The notes under the pieces are model-generated. The model searched no databases, was not told the DNA's origin, and saw nothing but the letters and a program-made list of their open reading frames with translations. Made by a program: the position numbers and the translations under genes. From Puccinellia tenuiflora (Eukaryota > Streptophyta > Magnoliopsida > Poales > Poaceae), in the NCBI GenBank assembly GCA_012064385.1, contig QRDG01000346.1:649952-713951 (forward strand): a DNA stretch of 64,000 bases, in the 5' to 3' direction. Below are positions 1 through 11,593 of the stretch, in pieces; positions within the stretch are counted from its first letter, which is position 1; each line of letters begins with the position of its first letter.

Positions 1-137
1 TTTTTCAGGACCAAGGGCTGTCATTATTATGTGACAAGTTGCACAATGCCACCCCTAATTATTTTGGGTGTCATTTATGTGTATTCTATGTCAAAAAAAT
101 TACAAACACATATAATTGATTGCAGGTACATTGAGCT

Positions 138-3100
138 ATGGCGGACATTCCCTTAATTAGAGACGAGAGCATGAAGATAAAATGCAACGAATAATCTATG
201 CGAGTGCCCGTGAAGAAGGCGGTGGAGATGATGATGGACACAAGGCAGTGGAGAAGATGATGGACGACAAGGCGATGAAGATGATGATTTCAGCTCACAA
301 TTTCTGAACGACTGCGGTGAGGGACTCCAGTTTGCGATGAAGCGCCCTTAACGACAAACTCCGGCGAGGTATATACATATATTATATAGGCTGACAATTG
401 ATCGATCGATCATGTATATATATGCATTTGTTAATTGCACGTGTTAATTAACGATTCATTTTCCAGCCGGCTGGATCGAGCAAATCTTAAATAATGTTCC
501 TCCTCGAGGCCTGACGAAGAGGATGGCCAGCGATGCTCCGAGGCTAACGATAGAGGAAGTTTCTCAGAGTGGCGAACCGCTGGCACCCATAGCGACCTGT
601 CGTAAATTTGTAAATCAAGCTGGAGTCATTGTTAGGGACATTCTCCCGATCACCATTGCAGAATGGCATAAGCCGAAGGGTGTGGATGAGGATGATGCTT
701 CTTATGTCCCTGATCATACGAAAGAATTGCTTTTCGATACGCTCATGATACATTTCAACATACCAGAAGGCAAGACCGGAGAAAGTGAGGAGTGGACTCT
801 TAAGAAGATGGCCACACAATTCCAGAGCTGGAAGAAAACACTATGGAGAAAGTATGAAGATGAAGATCCAGCTAATTTCACCGGAGCACTCGAGAAGATA
901 AAACATTCCTGGCCCGCATTCAAGGCGTACAAGAATTCCTCTACTGCCGTGGCTCGATCGGTCGTAAATAAGAGAAATGCTGGAAGAAGGAATACCACCA
1001 TAGGTTGGGTACAGGTGGCTACAAGTTCTGCCATTTCCAAATGGTTAGCCTTTAAAGCGGAACTGGTTGCTAAAGGGATCACTCCACAGACTTTGAACTG
1101 GCCCGAGAGGGCCACGTTTTGGTGTTCGCGCATGGCGCAGTGTGGACTCAGAGACGGGGTTGATTGTTGCAAAGGGAAAATGGAAGAAAAAGGTTGAAAC
1201 AATCGTTCCGTTGCTTATTGACGCAATAGATAAGTTCGAAAGGAGAGTACCATCCCGAGAGAGAGAACGACGAGCTGACACTCGCACTGGGGAATCCCGA
1301 ACACAACGGACGATTACGAGGCTTTCCCGGCGGTACCCAACTTGAAGGAAGGGTTTCCGGACTGTGCTGACAGTTATAGAAGCCGTGGGAGAAAGAAGCA
1401 GAAGGAGTTAGACCGTTTATCAGAATTGGAGCGCATGGTTTCCGGACTGCGCTGTCAGATTGACTCAATCAGCCAGCACCGGGCACCTGATCAACAGCAG
1501 CAACAAGTCGACGTCGTCCAAGAACCGCGAAGAAGCAGCGTGGGTTCCATGCCGCTACAAGTATCTGCCGCAATAATAGAACAGCCGGCGGCTCACTACC
1601 CCGTGGATGATATCACGGAGAAGACGGAGTGTGAGCTTCATATGTTTAATGAAGAACATATCCTTCAAGGTGGCGGTCGGCTATGCGTTACCAAACGAAC
1701 CTGGAGCAAGCTACCATCTTGGTCAGATTCCAGCTGGCTATGCTCGTGTCGGGGTGGATGCTATTATACCGGGATTGAGGCACTTGAGCTTGACTATCCT
1801 GGAGGTGACGATGAGACGACACTGGGACAAGTCAAGCACGGTTTCGTTCTATGGAACAAGAAATACATCGTGCTTCCAGGCTCAGCACCAAGGCCACCGA
1901 CTCCTCCAAGTAGAAGTCCACCACCTACAAGTCCACCCTTCCTACCCCAGAGGGACCCCAGCGCGAGTCCGTCTCCATCTCCAGCTACACCAGTACGGTC
2001 TCCATCTCCAGCTACACCAGCACGGTCTCCATCTTCAGAGCCAGTCCAGCGGTCTCCATCTCCAAAGCCAGTCCAGCGGTCTCCATCTCCAGAGCCAGTC
2101 CAGCGGTCTCCGCCTTATAAGTGGTTTGATGCGAAGAGGGCCGTTAATGGTTCGCCTCCTAAGAAGAGACAGAAAAAGCCGCGAAAAGTGAAGACTCCTG
2201 AGAAGTTACCTTACGAGAGGACTGTCGAGGAATCCGAAGCCATCAGGAGGGCCGAGGTTACAGCCCATTTTACAAAGAAAACCGCCCCCGGAAGAACTAC
2301 CCAGCATCAAAGGGCTTCCCTCGTGACAAACTACATCACACTATTAGGTGCTTATACAACCCTCCACCAAGGCCGTCATCAGACTATGAGCGCTCTATTG
2401 AAAAGTCATACGACTCGGTGTTGCAGAACCGAAATGCGGGAAACAGATAGCCCAGCTGGGACAACAAGCTACGCAATCGCTCCCCTCCGCTTAAGGTACT
2501 TACCGACAAAGACGCCCACCGTATGGTACCTCAGGGAAGTGTCCGCCACTTCCCTGAGGAACCTTATAGGGTGCCTTATCAATATGTTCAAGGCAAGTCT
2601 TTGGTCACAACTGAGGTGGTCAAGTTACTACCAACAAGGATGCGTCAGTTGAATTCATGGTACATGAAAGTCGCAAAGAAAGGTATAATAGGTATCATGG
2701 CAAAAGTTAGAAAGGAGGAACACTTCTACGATGACTACGGTGTGCAAATTGATTTCTCTCCGAACTTTTCCAATTATACAATGGTTTACCCCTCGATAAA
2801 GCAATCATCAGTATCTTTTGTCTGTAAGTTATTTATTTTTGTAATTTAATTAAGTCTTTATATATATATAGCTCACAGCACATTCTAATTTTGGTACGCT
2901 ATTTGTGCAGAAAGAAGATGATCGACTACAAAAGGGAATAATAAAACCGGTGGAGATTGGTTTCATGGACCCTAATGTTATTCATGAAGTGAGCATAAGG
3001 GAGAAACCACAAGTTGTAAAGGGAGTAATGATAGAGGCTTTCAAGCGACACCAAGACAAAAAAGAAATATTTCTTCCTTACACTTCAGGTAAGTGTTACT

Positions 3101-3903
3101 AATTGCTTGTACACATTCTATTTTTGCTCACCCCGGTATCTTAAGTCTAATTGATGAGTTATATGCGCATGCCTCTGTATGTAAATTTGCAGCTACCACT
3201 TTATTCTCGTGGTCATTAGATATCACCAGGGAATAATTGAAGTCTATGACTCATTAAGGAGAGATCATAGAGAGTACAAGAGCTTGTTTGATGTCATGAA
3301 ATAGTAATTTAAATTCTTATCACATTACTATACCGACCTCTCTTTCATTCATTTCGTGATATCAAGTAATTAATTAATAACAGATGTTTGTTCTTTCTTT
3401 GTCGAGTAGAGCATGGCAGACATTCGTCAAGGAAGTACCCGGTAAATGGCACGAGAAGCTGGTATGGACTCTGAACCAAGTAAGTAGTACTATATCTATA
3501 TCCATGAATTAATGTAGTTTGCAATACCATTACCAAACTTAATGTGTTGAATTCTATTCTCGAACAGTGGTGTCTGGAACAGCCAAAAGGGACCCTCTTA
3601 TGTGGGTACTACGTTTGCGAGTACATTCATAGGATGACTTATAAAAAATTCGAAAATCGAAGAAACGCAGAGGTACGTAATTATACATTGTTCACAAGTT
3701 TTTTTTGACAAAATAATATGCATATCAATTGTGTGGAGTTTCATTCATAATTGTTTAATTTTCTCCTTCTTTTAAAGATTGTAAGGAAGCGGGCCGGCCT
3801 CCTACCAGATGACCGTATAAGAGCAATTGGGGAGGAGCTGGCGGGATTTCTTCTTGATGATGTCATACCTGAAAATTCAGAGCACTATTATCTACATATA
3901 TAA
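138..3903 (+). pseudogene. CACTA ORF2: Ptta-type transposon protein fused to ULP1-like cysteine peptidase, broken
   Basis: The Ptta/En/Spm-type domain (the family with KFVNQAGVIVRDI and WKKTLW blocks) is read from about 590 to 1440. A proline/serine region with tandem RSPSPEPVQ units follows at 1890-2120. A ULP1 (C48) peptidase is then spread over short exons at about 2911-3090, 3193-3303, 3413-3480, 3569-3673 and 3778-3903. Catalytic residues can be read: His codon 3197-3199, Asp codon 3248-3250, Cys codon 3601-3603 within QPKGTLLCGYYVCE. Exon edges use GT/AG. Frameshifts near 1139, 1240 and 1680 plus stops near the start make it non-functional. ULP1 peptidases cleave SUMO conjugates; a role in transposition is not established here. 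The minus-strand homologue is at 22946-26735. Confidence 0.8.
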
Positions 3904-4129
3904 ATGTACTATGATTTCATGCATGTATAATTAATGCATTTGAGTACTTTGTGTACGGAAACGTGACGACAAATTCATGTGTTACAATTAATTTGTAAGT
4001 GTGTTATATATATGCATCAACGTGTGATCATAGTACAATATAATTTATATCGACGTATCGACGTGTTTCCGAAACTATCCAAAACCCCGGCACTAAACAC
4101 ACACGACACCCGGTCCGTGCAATTCTGAA

Positions 4130-4365
4130 AAAAATTATAAAAGAAAAAAAAAAGCCCTAACGGTAGTCCCGGTCCGTAACACGGACCGGGACTAAAGACA
4201 TCCAGCCCGCGGGCTCGCCCGTGGCCACGTGGGAGGCACTCTAATCCCGGTTCGTAGCCAACCGGGACTATAGGGGGGGGGGGGGCTCTAGTCCCGATTT
4301 GGTAGTCCGGGTTGCCCAGCCGGGACTAGAGGCCGTCTGGAACCGGGACTACTGCCCCGTTTTCC
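4130..4365. repeat. CACTA subterminal repeats
   Basis: Short motifs such as CGGACCGGGACTA, its inverse TAGTCCCGGT and TAATCCCGGT recur on both strands over the last ~230 bp before the element end. In En/Spm-type elements such subterminal repeats are binding sites for the second transposon protein. A run of about 14 G lies at 4273-4286. Confidence 0.7.
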
Positions 4366-4372
4366 GCTAGTG

Positions 4373-6121
4373 GCAGCTGGCTGCGCCTCTACTAAACCTC
4401 GTTATGTACGTATGTTTTGAACTTTTCATCAAAACAAAATGGTATACCCAATTACATTACATCCCGTGCAAATGGCATCCTCTCCCTGGAAACAAAGCCA
4501 ACGAGTCTCACGAGCCATGACGTGGTCGCGCGGAATGTTCACGTACGTACAGTTTTCATGATCGCCACGCGCGTGGGGGCCTTTCGCGTGTCCATGATGT
4601 TTTTCCGCACTTCTTTGCACTGGAGTAGCCACTGCGAGTCTGCACCCGCGACCTAGGCTGGGTACTAAAATTAATTTTATTACGATCATACCATTAAAAT
4701 AGTCATAAAATATATTTCTGTATCATATTCATTAACCATTGTAGATGTTAATATTTTTCAATCTTTTGTTTATTGCATCGGAGAGGCTGAGAAAATCATG
4801 TTGATTCCTCTAGCTAGAAATGATGTGGTGACTTGCTTCTTCGCCTTGCAACAAACGACGAGCACGAGGGGCGGCGCCTTTTCCCAATATCCTGACAGGG
4901 GAGGGGAGGTAGGGGAAGCCCTCGTTCATCACTTGTGTGGGATGCCCTCATTTGATTCGTCGATGGCACTAGGTCGACATCGTATCTGAGGCCTCCATGC
5001 CAAGATCCTGCGGATGAGGGGGCCTCCTTCGATGCCGCTCATTAGCTCTGGTCATCATATGGATAGGTTCGCTGCGCTAGGAGAGATGAGAGTAGGGTCG
5101 GGCTGTGAGGCGGGGGCGAAGGTTGCGAGTATTCTGGAGGAGAGGGGACCTATGGGACTAGGGGCTGGCGGTTATCCTCGCTAGGTTGGACTGCAAATTA
5201 ATTTGAGGATTTAAAGGGGTGTAATTGCAAAGTCCAGACATGATTTTTGGCATCATTGTTAGCCGTTGGATAGTTACATGTTAAAATGTGAACATGATGA
5301 GTGAGCACCCGCATTTCAGTGCTAAGAGCTAATAACATGTATGCCAAGAAAAAACAAATAGGCGAGCATCGGCGGAGTGGAGGAGAACTTGATCAGAGAA
5401 AAAGAAATGGTTCTTATTACTACACCCGCTTTGACAAGTGGATCTCTAAGGTGAGATGAGGAGCTGCCTTCGGCACTTATCGGCATGGGTGGTCCCTCCA
5501 GGCGAGGCGATCTGACGGTTCCATAACTTGCAATACTGCCATTCTACAATTTTTTTTTCCGAAAATACCACCTTAGGCACATTTGCCTAGAAGTTTCTAG
5601 ATCCGCCAGTGCGTGCCGAGGCCAGCCAAAATCAACCTAAGAACGATCGAAAGCCGAATTTAGGAAGTAAGCGATGAAATTAGATTGTATTTTGGTGAAT
5701 TAATCGTTCCCGGTCTATTTGCACTCACGCCGAGCTCAGGTAGGTATGACTTGTCGAACGGCCGTGAAGATACAAGTTAATCCATCTCATTGCCATTGTT
5801 CGGTACATTTTTTCTCCGGTCTGTCACGTCAGACTTGTTTGTAGACGTATGCTTGGTCCAGAGCGTGGTCTTAGTGTGCCACACCCTGTCTTCATTCTAT
5901 TTGCATGTAAGCTAGAAAGGTGACATATAATTGGATATTTGGATCGTCTAACTACGGAGTACGTTGGAGGCCTAGCTACGTGCATGCATGGTGCATTTAA
6001 AAATGAATGTCCGCCAAACGAATTTAATACTGTAGTAATGATGATTCACCCATGCATGCACTTGTCTGAAACGCTAATAGCACGCATGTGGGCCTATGTG
6101 AGCTGGTAGTTGGGCCACAGG
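4373..6121. other. Inter-element spacer with no recognised gene
   Basis: This stretch has mixed composition. Open frames are all short (under about 90 codons) and match no domain I recognise. No long direct or inverted repeat was seen. Confidence 0.6.
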
Positions 6122-6579
6122 CACTAGTAGAAAACAGGCCATCCGTTTTCACCTTTTGTCCCGGCCTAATTACGAACCGCGACTAATGGGGCAATTGGTC
6201 CCGGTTCGAATTTCCAGAGCGCCAGTGAGCATTCGTCCCGGTTCGGTTGTGACCTTTGGTCCCGGTTCGTGTTACAAACCGGGACCAAAGGGTCATCACA
6301 TGCGCCACATGCTGCCGCAGCTGTGGGTCCCCCTAGCAGAGCACCTTTCATCCTGGTTCGTGTTACGAACCGGGACCAAAGAGTCTCCATCCAAAGTGCA
6401 TCTACGTGTACAAAATTCGGATTCCAAAAACTATATCTATGTAATGACCGGAATATTTGGATTCATCTTAATGTCGTTTATGCCCGCGGTGGTAGCTGCG
6501 CATAGGGCGCCGGCCGTTGGATTTAGTCTCATGATTCGTGTTGCCGTTAACGTCTGTTAAGTGGTAGAAGTTGGGCCTT

Positions 6580-7250
6580 GTTCTCGTTATCGAATAAAGG
6601 AACCGTGCCCCATTCTGATTAGCGAATAAATGAACCGTGCCCTTCTCGTTATCGAGTAAAGGAACCGTTTCCCCTGCTGATTAACGAAGAAAGGAACCGT
6701 GCCCCGTACTTGTTATCGAAGAAACAAAACATGCCCGTTCATAGTTAGCGAAAAGGGGACACCCATACGCAAAAAGGAACCATCGGACCCATGCGCAAAA
6801 ATCAAGTTGTTCTCTTAAGCAATGCGGCCAAATTATTGAGACAAAAAGAAAAAATCAAATCGTTTTCTTAAGCAATGTGGCCAAATTATTGAGACAGAAA
6901 AGGAAAAATAACATTGTTTTCTTAAGCAATGCGGCCAAATTATTGAGAGAAAAAAATCAAATTGTTTTCTTAAGCAACGCGGCCAAATTATTGGGATAGA
7001 AAAAAAATCAAATCACTTTCTTAAGCAATCGGCCAAATTATTGAGACCAAAAAGAAAAAAAAATCAAGTTGTTTTCTTAAGCAACGCGGCCAAATTATTG
7101 GGATAGAAAAAAAAAATCAAATTGTTTCTTAAGCAATTGACCCCGTACTTTTTATCGAAGAAACAAAACATGCCCGTTCATAGTTAGCGAAAAGGAACCG
7201 TTTCCCCTGCTGATTAATGAAGAATGGAACCGTGCCCCATTCTTTCAATC
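6580..7250 (+). repeat. Two tandem-repeat families inside the CACTA derivative
   Basis: First, a loose ~40-50-bp unit with GAACCGTGCCCC and ATCGAATAAAGG cores occupies 6590-6770 and returns at 7140-7235. Between them, seven copies of a ~45-57-bp unit built on TTTTCTTAAGCAA-GCGGCCAAATTATTGAGA occupy about 6795-7135. The unit is a minisatellite, not a coding repeat. Confidence 0.8.
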
Positions 7251-7359
7251 AGGTGGACGGAACGGCGTTAAGTACATCGGCGGTGGAAACTACTCTATAG
7301 GGTGATCCAAGGGCTGGTTCAGGGTGCGTAGCTATCACCATGAGCATCCCACTATTTTG

Positions 7360-7364
<5 letters not shown>

Positions 7365-7437
<73 letters not shown>

Positions 7438-7450
7438 TATATATATATAT
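7365..7450. repeat. (TA)n microsatellite, left flank of small inverted-repeat element
   Basis: Nearly pure AT dinucleotides run for about 86 bp with one interruption. The matching right-hand AT tract lies at 7822-7865. Confidence 0.95.
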
Positions 7451-7821
7451 GGATGCGCTATTTGACACCCAGGGAGTAGAATAAGTTATTCTACACCCAC
7501 CCCATATCTTCTAAACCGTAAATAATATTTACGTCACGTAAATTTTGTATTACCTCGTAAGTCAAGGAGAACGTAAGAAATATCGACATAACGTAAAACT
7601 TTTTTTTAAATGAAGTAAAAAAATATGACGTAAAATATGCATTTTCTATGGTTTTTACCCTATTATGACTCATAAAATTGCATTTTTATGTCAATTTTTC
7701 GTTGTGGGTCAATATGAATATAATTATTTGTATATCAAACATAAATTCTAAATAAAAGAACGTAAAAAAAATTTAGGGTGCAAAATAAGTATTATACACC
7801 CTGGGTGCTGAATAGGGTGTC
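7451..7821. mobile_element. Small inverted-repeat element in (TA)n, 371 bp
   Basis: The left end reads GCGCTATTTGACACCCAGGG then GAATAAGTTATTC. The right end, reversed, reads ACACCCTATTCAGCACCCAGG then a GAATA-like/TATT pair. The termini are therefore imperfect inverted repeats with an internal GAATA..TATTC palindrome. AT microsatellite lies on both sides. This is the same architecture as the larger elements at 35.8-45.2 kb. It has no coding capacity and is MITE-sized. Confidence 0.6.
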
Positions 7822-7865
7822 TATATATATATAAATATAAATATATATTTATATATATATATATA
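7822..7865. repeat. (TA)n microsatellite, right flank
   Basis: An AT tract with TAAATA interruptions directly follows the small inverted-repeat element. Confidence 0.9.
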
Positions 7866-8601
7866 GTGATATATATGTGTCTTCTCATGTATTCGGTCAA
7901 ATTCGGATTCCAAAAACTATCTATATAATGACCGAAATATTTTTATCTAAATGACAAATAATTAATTAATTATTAAATTTTTATGCAAAAGATGATATGG
8001 ACACAATATTTAGATTTCTATCATTTTTCTGATCGATTTATACATATTATTTGTCGAATTTAAATTAAATATATTTTTCTGAAAATGATAGTAATAATGT
8101 AAAATTAAATATATTTTTATTTGTTAACTATTATTATTACTTAATTATTAATATTTATGTTAATATAGGCTTTGAATTCAAAAAATAATATAATGTGACA
8201 ACAAAGTCTAGAGGATAATAAGATTGAAACCATAGTATTATCAGGAACTTATCAGTGCAGTCTTGGAAACTAATTGGAAAGGAACTCAAAAGTTAAGCGT
8301 GCTGTGGGTGGAGCTGCAAGAATGAGGGCAAATCATGTGGAACTTGAGATTAATATATTAGTGACGATTAGAGGTTAAACTGACAAATAATATAAAGATT
8401 TGAAATATATAAAAAGTTTCAAAAAACAATTCTAAAAATTCATATTTTTCGTCCGACCACATGAAAAAGCCTTTAGTCCTGGTTCGTAGACATCCGGAAC
8501 TAAAGGTTAGGGGGCTTTAGTCCCGACCCTTTAGTCCCGGTTGAAAAACCGGGACCAAAGGCCCTTGGGAACCGGGACTGAAACCCATTTTTCCACTAGT
8601 G

Positions 8602-10000
8602 GGGAGGCAACTGAATGACTTGTGTGGCACTGGTACGTGGTACTATATGCTAAAAACAAAAGTGTACTACCGAATTTGAGCTTCCCTCAAAATAAAAAAA
8701 GACCGATTTGTAACTAACTTGTGCAACTTTTATACGGGCAGCTTAATAGTCCCTCAGTAACATATATAAACTTCATTTAAAATCAATTTTATTCTATCTA
8801 ATCGAGCGGTGGATATACCAACTATATAAAAAAACTTAGTTAAAAAGCCAACACTTTCTTGATATAATTACAAGAAATATGTAGAAATCGGTTCCTTTCT
8901 AAACTTCGACGCAGCTTGGCTTGATATGCACATGGACTGCTCCACGGACTAGTGAAATTTTTAGAAATCCGCGCACTGTTTTTATCGCGGTTTTAAACTG
9001 CTTATCGGAATGACGTATGAGATATCCTCTTTTTCAAGCTACGTAAATTGCGCCACTATTTTTCACTTCTACAGATTTTCCAGACTAGTAACGGTTTCTA
9101 ACTAATTTCGAATATACGTAACATTGTTTTCACAAACGTGATTTTCAAACTAGTTGTTGGATTGATGCAAATGATATGGTGTTGAAAAGCCGTGAACTAC
9201 GCACAACTTTTCTGTCGCATTCGTTTTTCTAAATTAATACCAGTTTAAGTTAAATTTGAATATACTAGATTTCGTATTTTGAATTTTATGATTTTTTATA
9301 CTTTTTAATGTAATTGTCAAACCACTTATGGAAACGAACAAAAGATAGGGAACTGGAAAGATATTGACTAGCAGCAACTTTTTCACTCATAATTTTTTTT
9401 CCAAATTTGTTGCGGTCTATTTTTTATTTTTTAAATATGATAAATGGAAAAAAAAGTCGACACGGAAATATTTGACATTGGCACGTTTGTGACGCTCAGA
9501 TTGAGCATGTCAACACGGAAAAGTCAAACTAGACTCATAGTATTGCCAACTGCAAGCACCAGTGGTTGATTTTCAAGCGGAGCTTGTAAGAATGATTTTA
9601 ATGCGTAGAATTTTTGTTTCGACTATGGTTGTAGACATATGTATCTGTGAGTGGACTTCCTATTGAGGTATAATTTTTTTTACTTATTTGCACAAGTCAT
9701 TGGAGTGGCCACACGACCCAACGAACTACCTCCCGCGGCAACCGGCCGTGGCCAAACGGGCAATTTGAGTGAACTGTTGACAAGAAAAAAAAAAACTGAA
9801 CTGTTGACAAGAGAAAAACTGAACTAGCTGTCGATCCCTAAGAAAAAAAAAAACTGAACTGTCGATGTGCATCTGAACCGGGGAGTGTAGCCACTGAAAC
9901 AGTAGTTCACTTCAGCAGTCACAAGCACGATCATCACAAGTTGAGAGTTGCTGCCGTGCGAGAAAAATCGCCAAGCATCAGCAGTACGGAACAGAATCAT
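8602..10000. other. Spacer containing a decayed inverted copy of the 35-45-kb tail module
   Basis: About 8950-9450 carries, on the minus strand, diverged copies of the module found in the tails of the (TA)n-flanked elements. Landmarks are CGCGGTTTTAAACTGCTTAT, GACTAGTAACGGTTTCTAAC and TTGGATTGATGCAAATGATA. No termini of that family can be recognised here. At 9770-9875 a ~30-bp CTGAACTGTTGACAAGA unit is repeated three to four times. No gene was seen. Confidence 0.6.
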
Positions 10001-10010
10001 AAGGTCAGAG

Positions 10011-10633
10011 TTTTTTTTTTTTTGAATGTTAGCAGTTTGGCTGCTAAATTCATTGATTAGAAAGGAGAGTTTTTATACATGGCGGACCAAAGAAAAGGAA
10101 ACAAAAACGAAAACATAATCATCCGGGAGACATGCCTCAGCCGGGATCAAAAGGGAAGGAGGCGCCAGCCAGCCTCCAAAGGGAACCTTCATCTCTGATT
10201 CTACGAACTAGGGCCGCGGCCGAGAGTTTCTCCTTCTGAAAGATCCGTCTATTTCTTTCGCGCCAAATTTCCCAAGCACCCAGCATGAGCAGGGAGTAGG
10301 TTCCTCTACGTTGCGGTGAAGGGGCGCTGCCAATGCAAGTCTGAAGCCAGGCCTGAATGGAAGTTGATTCATTACAGGAGGCAGGACAAAGCGAAGGCAA
10401 GTGGAACAGCTGGGCAAGCGTGTTCCAAATCTGTTTGGCCCAAGGACATTCAGCTAGCAGGTGTATAGCCGTTTCAAGGCTACGAGTGCACATAGGGCAG
10501 AAGTAGTCGTTTATCCAGCCCCTTCGCTGCAAGGCATCAGCTGTTAGGATCTTGTTCATTGCAGCAGTCCAAAAAAAAAAAAACCTACACTTGCCAGGTG
10601 CCCAACCATCCCAGATAAGAGTTGTTGCCATCC
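10011..10633 (-). mobile_element. 5'-truncated LINE fragment with zf-RVT coding end
   Basis: A poly(T) at 10011-10023 is the poly(A) tail on the minus strand. Direct repeats flank the insert: AAGGTCAGAG at 10001-10010 and AAGTTCAGAG at 10634-10643 (9 of 10 match), which I read as the TSD. The insert encodes only the C-terminal part of a LINE ORF2, as expected for 5' truncation during target-primed reverse transcription. Confidence 0.9.
10137..10631 (-). pseudogene. LINE reverse transcriptase C-terminus (zf-RVT domain)
   Basis: The 164-residue remnant has the plant LINE zinc-binding signature: WTAAMNKILTADALQRRGW, then C-P-M-C, then HLLAECPW, which supplies the Cys-Cys-His-Cys set. A tryptophan-rich stretch ending WEIWRERNRRIF follows. 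The reverse transcriptase and endonuclease domains are absent. A short polyphenylalanine run comes from a ~13-A tract at 10569-10581. It is a fragment and not an expressed gene. Confidence 0.88.
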
Positions 10634-10643
10634 AAGTTCAGAG

Positions 10644-11170
10644 CTCCTGGGCTACGTCAGTATCAGTAGCGAGCGTGGCCAAGGGTTGCTCGCCGGGGAT
10701 TCCTGAACCTAGATGGCGCCCAGTGTGGAATTCCTTCCCGGCAACGCGCTGGAGTCCCGTGCAACGAGCGGTGGCGGAGAACACGCACTCGGCACGGCAG
10801 GGGAGCCCAGTCTCCCTTCTCGACCGAGGCTGCCCGGCGCCGGTGAGGAGAATTGGTGGCGCGCCGGGAGAAGCAGCACTGGCACTATGGACACCACTGT
10901 TCGTGGATGCTGAGCTCCAGCAGAAAGACCTTGCCAGCTCTCTTACCAGGTACGTGGACCTCCTGAAAGATGATACTAACCTGAACCAACACGTCCGTGT
11001 TTGTGGCGTGCATCCTGGCATAGCCGAACTCTGAAATCCTCGATATACTCTAGCTCTGGCGCTGAATAGTTAATGGACAGGAAGACAAGGTTGTCAACGA
11101 ACAGCATATAATTGGTACTAATGCAAGAATATCCGTTTCAGTTATCTCTGAAGACCTATGATTCATTTTA
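10644..11170. other. GC-rich then AT-rich spacer, no recognised gene
   Basis: Open frames exist on both strands but none matches a domain I recognise. This sequence is the right flank of the LINE insertion and borders the phosphatase relic. Confidence 0.5.
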
Positions 11171-11189
11171 AACACTTGATTCAATGGTA

Positions 11190-11575
11190 GAAAAGCCATC
11201 CAAGCTGAATCCTCTTGCTCCAACAATGGCGTGGACCGGTGCGGTGTAGTTGCTGTTGTCGTAGCCTCGTAGGTGCATGTCGATCAAGTTTACATCCTTC
11301 GGATCCTTGGCCTGCCTCTGCTCTGCATTTGCCCTGGTAGACTGCGCAGGTTCTCTCGTACTAGTTGTGGACATGGCCGAAGAAAACCAAATCCACCTAT
11401 TCCCAAGAATAAAAATACTTGTCAAAACAAACAGGTCGTTCATATGGCCATTTTTCTTGCTGCAGTGTGATTTCTTACCTTGTTGTTGAGCAAAAGCGGC
11501 TCAACAGAGTCCACGAAGTTCCCGTCTACGCTGGCCGGTATACATTGATTCTTTGGTCGATGCCCGCAAATTAAG
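11190..11575 (-). pseudogene. Purple acid phosphatase (nucleotide pyrophosphatase/phosphodiesterase-like) gene relic
   Basis: Two exon remnants are visible on the minus strand. The first (about 11490-11565) reads PASVDGNFVDSVEPLLLNNK and ends at AAG|GTAAG. The second (about 11190-11400) reads FFGHVHN, then an in-frame TAG, then YERTCAVYQGKCRA; after a frame change it reads YDNSNYTAPVHAIVGARG and FSLDGFS. GHVHNYE is the metal-ligand motif of plant purple acid phosphatases, dinuclear-metal enzymes that hydrolyse phosphate esters. The stop inside that motif, the frameshift and the lack of the other exons show a dead fragment. No downstream C-terminal exon could be confirmed. Confidence 0.75.
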
Positions 11576-11593
11576 TAACAGTAAAACTTAACT

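Larger units (their letters stand above)
1..4372 (+). mobile_element. CACTA (En/Spm) transposon, 3' part
   Basis: The right end reads GTTTTCCGCTAGTG at 4359-4372, one base away from the usual TTTTCCACTAGTG terminus. Inside it lie subterminal CCGGGAC repeats and, further in, a broken Ptta/ULP1 gene on the plus strand. In the related complete element at 22421-32991 the order along the coding strand is transposase, Ptta-ULP1 gene, end. The transposase of this copy should therefore lie before the window. The left boundary and TSD cannot be seen. Most reading frames are interrupted, so this is an older copy than the one at 22.4-33.0 kb. Confidence 0.85.
6122..8601. mobile_element. Non-autonomous CACTA element, 2.5 kb
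   Basis: It starts CACTAGTAGAAAACAGG at 6122 and ends TTTTTCCACTAGTG at 8601. Subterminal motifs of the form AACCGGGACCAAAG lie inside both ends (6160-6385 and 8475-8580). The 3-bp flanks are AGG and GGG, so the TSD carries one mismatch. No transposase coding is present. The interior holds tandem arrays and a small inverted-repeat element inside (TA)n. A ~50-bp stretch beginning ATTCGGATTCCAAAAACTAT occurs at 6417 and again at 7898, bracketing the interior like an internal duplication. Confidence 0.8.

Noticed and set aside
6795..7135. CRISPR-like array
   Set aside because: Units are contiguous and diverged, without unique spacers of constant length, and the genome is clearly a plant.
10552..11034. 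160-codon plus-strand frame next to the LINE
   Set aside because: It runs across the LINE insertion boundary at 10633, so it cannot be an ancestral gene.
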